Assembly (NCBI GenBank): GCA_964493425.1
Contig: CAZBMW010000041.1
Coordinates: forward strand, 1 to 9,730
Origin: CAYLMG01 sp964493425
GTDB lineage: Bacteria; Planctomycetota; Phycisphaerae; Sedimentisphaerales; Anaerobacaceae
Reading direction: 5' to 3'
DNA length: 9,730 bases
The notes beneath the pieces are model-generated. The model had not been told where the DNA came from. It made no database searches and saw only the letters and a program-made list of their open reading frames with translations. Made by a program: the position numbers and the translations under genes. Below, one piece after another: positions 5,523 to 9,730 of the stretch. Position 1 is the stretch's first letter; every line of letters starts with the position of its first letter.

Positions 5523-5861
5523 ATGACAGACAATCCGCAGCCTTACGATGACTCAAAAGAAAACACTCTGTGGTTAATGCTAAAGGATTTCTATAACAAA
5601 AAAATGCTTTTCTGGATAATCCTCATCTGGGTGTACTTTCTCATCTTTTTAGCTATTGCTGTTCTTAGCGCCATCGGATTCTTCCAGACCGACCAGACCA
5701 GATATCAGATTATGTATGCCGCCATCTTCGTTTGTTGTATACAGTTTTTTGCCCTTATAAAGATTTTCGCCTGGCAGATGGTCCATAGAAACGGCATTCA
5801 TCGAGAAATCAAAAGATTGGAGCTTCGCATCGCAGAATTAACCGAAAACCTTAAAAAATAA
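5523..5861 (+). CDS. Small two-helix membrane protein with C-terminal coiled coil, 112 aa
   Basis: ATG at 5523 has an AAGGAG SD 7 nt upstream; an earlier in-frame codon at 5493 lacks one. A charged N-terminus (residues 1-28) is followed by two hydrophobic helices (about 29-52 and 61-82) and a short basic heptad-like tail (REIKRLELRIAELTENLKK). The two-helix plus 'RLELRIAEL' layout resembles small uncharacterised membrane proteins common in planctomycetes (DUF6768-like), an identification from memory and unverified. It precedes the GH16 gene by 62 nt on the same strand and is probably cotranscribed with it. A TATAAA box at 5470-5475 lies in a suitable place but I see no convincing -35. Confidence 0.8.
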   Translation: MTDNPQPYDDSKENTLWLMLKDFYNKKMLFWIILIWVYFLIFLAIAVLSAIGFFQTDQTRYQIMYAAIFVCCIQFFALIKIFAWQMVHRNGIHREIKRLELRIAELTENLKK

Positions 5862-5923
5862 GTAATAGGTTGCGTCAATTTTAGGAAGATTGTATAAAAG
5901 CAACTTTGTAGAGGTAAAGATAA

Positions 5924-6823
5924 ATGTGCGTGAATAAATTCTGTGTTCCTGTGATAATCTGCTTTGTTTTTTTGATAGCTTCGGTGGTTACAGCAAAGCA
6001 AACTATCTCCGGGGCAAGCCTTGAAAATCGTGATATGTCATCGACTAAGTACGAGCTTGTCTGGTCAGATGAGTTTAATAAAGATGGTACACCCGACCCG
6101 AATAACTGGACCTATGAGCGAGGCTTCGTCCGTAATGAAGAGCTGCAGTGGTATCAGCCGGACAATGCTCGATGTGAAAATGGCCTGCTTATCATTGAGG
6201 GCCGGCGAGAACGCAAAGAAAATCCTTACTACGACCCCAACAGCAATAGCTGGAGGCGAAACAGACAATTCGTTGAGTACACGTCCGCAAGCCTGACGAC
6301 AAGGCGTTTGCACAGTTGGATGTACGGCCGTTTCGAGATGTGGGGCCGAATCGATACTCGAGACGGGCTCTGGCCCGCCTTCTGGACTTTGGGAATCAGA
6401 GGTCGGTGGCCGAGTAATGGCGAGATTGACATTATGGAATACTACCAGGGAATGCTTTTGGCTAACGCAGCCTGGGCCTCGGATAAAACCTGGGAGCCTG
6501 TGTGGGACGACACCAGAAAACCCATCACCGATTTCAACGACCCCAACTGGTCCGCGAAGTTCCATATATGGCGGATGGACTGGGACGCCAACAGCATCGA
6601 GCTGTATGTTGACGATATTCTTCTAAATACAGTTGACCTCACTAGAACCTTTAATAAAGATAGCGAGGCCAAAAATCCTTTCCGTCAGCCGCACTACATA
6701 ATACTGAATCTTGCAATCGGCGGCACTCGGGGAGGCGACCCATCAAGCACGGACTTTCCGGCAAAATTCGAGATAGACTATGTGCGTGTTTACAAAAGGA
6801 AAACTAAGAACGAGACTCAGTAG
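5924..6823 (+). CDS. Secreted glycoside hydrolase family 16 protein (beta-glucanase/laminarinase-like), 299 aa
   Basis: The N-terminus is a signal peptide: a hydrophobic run at residues 8-23 and a likely cut after VVTA (residue 24). The rest is a single GH16 beta-jelly-roll domain. VWSDEFN (46-52) and NWTYE open the fold, YGRFEMWGRI (134-143) and GLWPAFWTLG (148-157) are typical. The catalytic motif GEIDIMEY has E167 as nucleophile, D169 as helper and E172 as acid/base (the ExDxxE form found in laminarinases and related enzymes). WRMDWDANSIELYVDD and LNLAIGG close the domain, which ends with the usual DYVRVY. GH16 enzymes hydrolyse beta-1,3/1,4-glucans or marine galactans; the exact substrate cannot be called. 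It has no carbohydrate-binding module or sorting signal. A GAGG SD is 9 nt upstream. The gene ends 15 bp from the convergent M24 gene. Confidence 0.95.
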   Translation: MCVNKFCVPVIICFVFLIASVVTAKQTISGASLENRDMSSTKYELVWSDEFNKDGTPDPNNWTYERGFVRNEELQWYQPDNARCENGLLIIEGRRERKENPYYDPNSNSWRRNRQFVEYTSASLTTRRLHSWMYGRFEMWGRIDTRDGLWPAFWTLGIRGRWPSNGEIDIMEYYQGMLLANAAWASDKTWEPVWDDTRKPITDFNDPNWSAKFHIWRMDWDANSIELYVDDILLNTVDLTRTFNKDSEAKNPFRQPHYIILNLAIGGTRGGDPSSTDFPAKFEIDYVRVYKRKTKNETQ

Positions 6824-6838
6824 TGTTCATTCTGTGGA

Positions 6839-8188
6839 CTATTTTATCAGGAAGAATTTTTCCTGGTGGCCATCAAGAAAGTTACAGCCGTCTTTTGTTA
6901 AGGCTGCTTCATCCTCGAAGCCGATTTGAACTTCCTTATTATCCCATTCCGGAATATTACAAAAACATTGGAATTCGATGGCATAGACGGTATTCAGCGG
7001 TATCGCGTAGTGGGTCCTTTCACGGTTTTCCACTGCAACCTCATCTAACGGCCGTGTATCCAGTCTCACTCCCGCCGAGTGAACATAGCTGGCTATGGAG
7101 TGAGTGTAAACCTGTGGTCTTATGCCTGCTGCTTTTGCTTTTGCCATAGCGGCCTTTGTTATTTTCTCGCCGGTCCTGCCCTGCCCGAATTCACCGGTTA
7201 GGATTTTTGCGAATTGAATGCTTTCCCGAAGCCCCCTTTTCAAACCCTCGGGCGCATCGCTTTCACCTTCTCTGCAAACGTAAATGTGCCATTGCATATC
7301 TGTGCACAGCCCGAGGTACCTTGTTCCCATATCGCAGTGTATTAAATCACCACGTCGAATTATGTTCGGGTCATCTTTGTATTGCTCGGCATCTTTTTCG
7401 CTTCGCTGTATATCGACTAAAGGATTGAACGGCCTTTCCAGGCCGAGGTCGTTTGTCATCTGTCTCATATGCCATCTGAAATCTTCAATTGTAGTAATGT
7501 CCGGCTTGATATACTTATTGCTGGAAATCTCACCGATAATCGCGTGCGCGACACCGCAGATATTTTTGTACTTTTCTATTTCCTGCGGGCTTCTTATTTG
7601 AAGCCAGTCAATGCAAAGCTTTTCCGCCGAGACCAGCTTTTTTGACATTTCCGGCCCGAGAGCTTTTTCGAGTCTGCTTTTCATAGTTGCATTCAGGCCG
7701 TCGGCAAGGTGCCACGTCTCGGAAGTATTGATGCCGATTTTCCTGGGATTTATTTTTTTTATAACCTCAGCCAGGTTCTCGAACTGTCCCTTCGACCTGT
7801 CGGTATAGACGTTTTCACCACCCATCGCCCTTGGGTGGTCGCTTGCCGATAGTATTTCAACGCCTTTATCACCTCCTTTATCGTGCAGCATCACTATTGT
7901 GGTTCTGTACGAATAAGATGCCGGCTGAGGCGCTAACGTAAAATATACAGGGTCTTCATTGTATTCTCTGTTAATTATCACCCACAAATCGATTCCCGCA
8001 TCTCTCATAATATCGGGCAGTATATTTTCAAAACGCCATTTCAGCCATTCGTTTCGAATTTGCGCCTGCTCTCGCAGTGGAAGGATTTTATTTCTGATTG
8101 CTTCGGTATCAGCGGCTGTTGTTCCTGCATAAAAAAGAGTGATTAGCAAAGTAAAGATAAATAATCTAATCACGTTTCTTTTATTCAT
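6839..8188 (-). CDS. Exported M24-family metallopeptidase (Xaa-Pro aminopeptidase-like), 449 aa
   Basis: The N-terminus MNKRNVIRLFIFTLLITLF with a following TTAADTEA looks like a cleavable signal peptide (cut near residue 26), so the enzyme acts outside the cytoplasm. Residues about 45-190 form the creatinase-like N-terminal domain (MRDAGIDLWVI; YRTTIVML). The C-terminal pita-bread domain keeps a plausible dimetal set: D286 (HCDMG), D297 (CTDMQW), H370 (VHSAG), E404 (AIEF) and E425 (GFEDEA), with the usual LTKDG end. The region between H363 and H370 has three extra residues compared with the common HxxxHxxG spacing, so activity may be specialised. Family members remove N-terminal residues preceding proline. 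The ATG at 8188 overlaps the tadA stop by 4 nt (ATGA), so expression is coupled to tadA. Its end faces the GH16 gene with no visible terminator. Confidence 0.9.
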   Translation of the reverse strand: MNKRNVIRLFIFTLLITLFYAGTTAADTEAIRNKILPLREQAQIRNEWLKWRFENILPDIMRDAGIDLWVIINREYNEDPVYFTLAPQPASYSYRTTIVMLHDKGGDKGVEILSASDHPRAMGGENVYTDRSKGQFENLAEVIKKINPRKIGINTSETWHLADGLNATMKSRLEKALGPEMSKKLVSAEKLCIDWLQIRSPQEIEKYKNICGVAHAIIGEISSNKYIKPDITTIEDFRWHMRQMTNDLGLERPFNPLVDIQRSEKDAEQYKDDPNIIRRGDLIHCDMGTRYLGLCTDMQWHIYVCREGESDAPEGLKRGLRESIQFAKILTGEFGQGRTGEKITKAAMAKAKAAGIRPQVYTHSIASYVHSAGVRLDTRPLDEVAVENRERTHYAIPLNTVYAIEFQCFCNIPEWDNKEVQIGFEDEAALTKDGCNFLDGHQEKFFLIK

Positions 8189-8658
8189 TTTATATTCTCC
8201 AACCTTCTATTTTGAAAAAATTGTTGCAGTAGTTTACTGCAATCGTCGGCTAAAACGCCGCTCGTTACTTCGATTTTATGATTTAGCCTATCATCCTGTA
8301 CTATATTGTAAAGACTTTTTACCGCTCCTGTTTTCGCATCGTCACAGCCGTAAACTAATCGCTCGATTCTGGCCAGCACGAGTGCACCGGCACACATCGG
8401 GCAGGGCTCTAAGGTGACATACATAGTACACCCTTCTAATCGCCAGCTTTGCCGTGCCGCTGCCGCCTGTGTGAGTGCGATGATTTCCGCGTGAGCGGTA
8501 GGGTCCTGAAGCTGCTCTCTCTGGTTATACGCCTTTGCGATTATGGTATCGTTATGAACAATTACTGCACCGATTGGCACATCACCATTCTCCTGTGCAA
8601 TCTGTGCCTGCTCAATCGCAATCTTCATAAATCGTTCATCTGCTTTGCTGTTTATCAT
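8185..8658 (-). CDS. tadA: tRNA-specific adenosine deaminase TadA, 157 aa
   Basis: A cytidine/deoxycytidylate-deaminase-fold protein with the zinc motif HAE (H56, catalytic E58) and PCPMC (C86, C89). It has the TadA family layout: DVPIGAVIV at 26-34, AYNQRE, DPTAHAEI, LEPCPMCAGAL and ARIERLVYGCDDAKTGA. TadA converts the wobble adenosine of tRNA-Arg(ACG) to inosine in the cytoplasm and is usually essential. The first Met fits the family's normal N-terminus (…DERFMKIAIEQA) although no clear SD precedes it. Related nucleotide deaminases such as guanine deaminase share the fold, but the length and these motifs favour TadA. The gene lies 54 nt after the PD-(D/E)XK-like ORF and overlaps the M24 gene. 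Confidence 0.93.
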   Translation of the reverse strand: MINSKADERFMKIAIEQAQIAQENGDVPIGAVIVHNDTIIAKAYNQREQLQDPTAHAEIIALTQAAAARQSWRLEGCTMYVTLEPCPMCAGALVLARIERLVYGCDDAKTGAVKSLYNIVQDDRLNHKIEVTSGVLADDCSKLLQQFFQNRRLENIK

Positions 8659-8712
8659 TTTTGATGTTCAGTATATTTTTAGATTACCTAGAAGGCTTAT
8701 TCGGCATAACTT

Positions 8713-9174
8713 TTATATTATCGCTTTTGCTATTTCCCTTATGTCCTTGAGTGTTAAGTTAGCTTGTGCATTCAACTGTCTTGGGACATATTTACTTAAG
8801 GATGTCAGGCTGGAAGCAACTTTTTTATTTAACTTTAGTCTTTTTATTAGATGTTTTGTTTCGACTATTATAATTTCCTGAATTTTATATCGATTAGGGT
8901 TTGGAACGAAGAACAATGTTGTGGTCGGTTTTGTTGCTTCTGTTGTTGTTCTAAGTATAATCTCGCTATAGCGTACGAGGTTAAGCCAAACACTTTTTCC
9001 CTTCTTGAATTCGTATAACTTCCCTTGCCATTCGGCATCCCAATACCTTGATTTTCGGGGTATCATGCTGAGAACTTTGCAAATAGCTTTGTCATAGCCA
9101 CTATTCCTTTTTACCCATTTTCCCTTTAGATATTTCTTGTGTTTTATTATGTGTTTTTCAATGCTACAATTCAT
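8713..9174 (-). CDS. Hypothetical protein, possible PD-(D/E)XK-like fold, 153 aa
   Basis: The start is ATG at 9174 with GGA 6-8 nt upstream, 11 nt after the four-helix-bundle gene. The protein is basic at its N-terminus (KHIIKHKKYLKGKWVKR). Residues 44-60 read YWDAEWQGKLYEFKKGK. The D46 … E55-F56-K57 arrangement matches the spacing of the PD-(D/E)XK nuclease core, and a following WLNLVRYSEI helix would fit the fold. This is a motif-level suggestion only; I do not recognise the family and no methyltransferase lies nearby. The rest is alpha/beta with Lys-rich C-terminal helices. It could be a small restriction-type endonuclease remnant or an unrelated DNA-binding protein. Confidence 0.7.
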   Translation of the reverse strand: MNCSIEKHIIKHKKYLKGKWVKRNSGYDKAICKVLSMIPRKSRYWDAEWQGKLYEFKKGKSVWLNLVRYSEIILRTTTEATKPTTTLFFVPNPNRYKIQEIIIVETKHLIKRLKLNKKVASSLTSLSKYVPRQLNAQANLTLKDIREIAKAII

Positions 9175-9185
9175 TAAAGTTCCAT

Positions 9186-9548
9186 TTAAATTTTTCTTTT
9201 TTTTAGTCCATTAATCAGACCGGAAATCATCTTGGAGATTGTCTCCAGCTCATTAAGCAAATCAGAAAGGTTAACATCAGAGATCAACTGCTTTCGCTTA
9301 GCAATTTCTAGTATAGGAATACATTCTTGTGCACTACTCCGAGCGATAATAAAGAAATTTCGCCTATCCCTTTTTGTAAATCTGCCATTGCCTTCTGCAA
9401 TATTAGTTGCGATTGATAGTGATGCTCTATTGAGTTGATCTGTCAGGAAGTAATAGCCTTTAGGGAATTCTTCGGTAAGATTTATGATTTTCTCTGCTAA
9501 ATCTACAGATTTCTGATAAACCTCAAGATTCTCAAACATAAAAGGCAT
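9186..9548 (-). CDS. S23-type four-helix-bundle protein (23S rRNA intervening-sequence family), 120 aa
   Basis: Family hallmarks are FENLEVYQKSVDLAEKI (5-21), LTDQLNRASLSIATNIAEGNGR (35-56) and FFIIARSSAQE (65-75), with a length of about 120 aa normal for the family. These proteins were first noted as ORFs within intervening sequences of 23S rRNA but are widespread as free-standing genes; the function is unknown, and the fold is a four-helix bundle that assembles as a pentamer. The start chosen is ATG at 9548 (MPFMFENLE), with AAAGGA 8-9 nt upstream. A longer frame from 9620 would translate the octamer repeat region and is rejected. No rRNA sequence surrounds it here. It heads a minus-strand run with the 153-aa ORF, tadA and the M24 gene. 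Confidence 0.92.
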   Translation of the reverse strand: MPFMFENLEVYQKSVDLAEKIINLTEEFPKGYYFLTDQLNRASLSIATNIAEGNGRFTKRDRRNFFIIARSSAQECIPILEIAKRKQLISDVNLSDLLNELETISKMISGLINGLKKRKI

Positions 9549-9572
9549 TGTGAAATTCCTTTCTGTACAGCG

Positions 9573-9650
9573 GAGCAGTAGAGCAGTTGACCGCATTTGA
9601 GAGGTTATAATTTTTTCCAACTGTTCAAACGTTCACTTGCTCAAATGCTC
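9573..9650. repeat. Degenerate octamer array in both orientations upstream of the S23-type gene
   Basis: On the plus strand four contiguous octamers AACTGTTC, AAACGTTC, ACTTGCTC, AAATGCTC run 9619-9650 (consensus roughly AAMTGYTC). The reverse-complement form occurs as GAGCAGTA, GAGCAGTT, GACCGCAT at 9573-9596. The two blocks can pair imperfectly (for example CAACTG with CAGTTG, and TGCTC with GAGCA) around a spacer of about 22 nt. The spacer contains TTATAA. Function unknown; its position suggests a 5' untranslated structure of the S23-type gene. Confidence 0.6.
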
Positions 9651-9651
9651 A

Positions 9652-9680
9652 ATTTTTCAGAGCCTTCGGCTCTGAAAAAT
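9652..9680. other. 13-bp perfect hairpin abutting the tRNA-Glu 3' end
   Basis: ATTTTTCAGAGCC (9652-9664) and GGCTCTGAAAAAT (9668-9680) are perfectly complementary with a 3-nt loop. In the minus-strand transcript the stem starts at or directly after the tRNA-Glu discriminator base. The arms read T-run first and A-run last in both directions, the reverse of an intrinsic terminator, so termination is not assured. It may serve as a 3' trailer structure for tRNA processing. Confidence 0.6.
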
Positions 9681-9730
9681 ACCCCCAAGGGGAGTCGAAC
9701 CCCTGTCTCCAGGATGAGAACCTGATATCC
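9680..9730 (-). tRNA. tRNA-Glu(CTC), 3' part
   Basis: The 3' portion of a tRNA on the minus strand runs off the window. It includes the anticodon arm with loop TTCTCAT (anticodon CTC, 9718-9716), the short variable loop, the T-arm AGGGG-TTCGACT-CCCCT (9704-9688), the acceptor 3' strand TGGGGGT (9687-9681) and a probable discriminator A at 9680. No CCA is encoded. The T-arm closely resembles known tRNA-Glu sequences. The D-arm and 5' acceptor strand are not visible, so base-pairing of the acceptor stem is unchecked. Confidence 0.88.

Noticed and set aside
6824..6838. Terminator between the convergent GH16 and M24 genes
   Set aside because: The gap is 15 bp and holds no inverted repeat with a T-run.
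9549..9620. N-terminal extension of the S23-type gene from ATG at 9620
   Set aside because: It would encode the octamer repeats, has no family similarity, and the ATG at 9548 has its own SD and gives the family's normal N-terminus.
1..9730. CRISPR array, rRNA gene or complete insertion sequence
   Set aside because: No regularly spaced identical repeats, no rRNA segments and no transposase with terminal inverted repeats were found, despite the presence of an S23-type gene.

Overview
The window reads as bacterial chromosome with a biosynthetic-looking left half (1 to about 4410) and an ordinary housekeeping and carbohydrate-metabolism right half (5272 to 9730). Neither of the two tRNA genes encodes CCA. 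The secreted GH16 glycanase, the S23-type four-helix-bundle gene and the mixed base composition fit an environmental Gram-negative such as a planctomycete (Phycisphaerae-like). That placement is an impression, not something the sequence proves.

Left half, all on the minus strand, read from about 4410 down to 1: a good sigma70-type promoter (4381-4409) with a perfect 7-bp inverted repeat at its predicted start site; an 88-codon Lys-rich small ORF; a 53-codon Lys/Arg-rich small ORF ending in a Gly/Ala-rich tail, with a strong Shine-Dalgarno (SD) sequence; a structured intergenic region holding a further 25-codon ORF; a radical SAM/SPASM protein (473 aa); a stand-alone PqqD-like peptide-binding protein; a second radical SAM/SPASM protein (389 aa); and a third radical SAM protein that runs off the window. 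The last four genes overlap end to start (17 nt, 4 nt, then a shared base in TGATG), so they are almost certainly one translationally coupled unit. Small peptides, a PqqD-type recognition protein and several radical SAM/SPASM enzymes form the architecture of a ribosomally made, post-translationally modified peptide (RiPP) pathway. I do not recognise the peptides as belonging to any named RiPP class, so this is the best candidate for an undescribed system here.

Middle (4410-5271): about 860 bp without a confident gene, containing one weak minus-strand ORF. It ends at the 3' end of a complete tRNA-Ser(GGA). A tRNA 3' end is a classic integration site, so the peptide cluster may lie on an island, but no att duplication is visible in the window.

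Right half: on the plus strand, a small two-helix membrane protein followed by a secreted GH16 beta-glucanase-like enzyme. Converging on them from the right on the minus strand are an S23-type four-helix-bundle protein, a possible PD-(D/E)XK-like protein, tadA (tRNA adenosine deaminase) and an exported M24 (Xaa-Pro aminopeptidase-like) protein whose start overlaps the tadA stop. The window closes inside a tRNA-Glu(CTC), preceded (in plus coordinates) by a 13-bp perfect hairpin and an array of degenerate octamers in both orientations.
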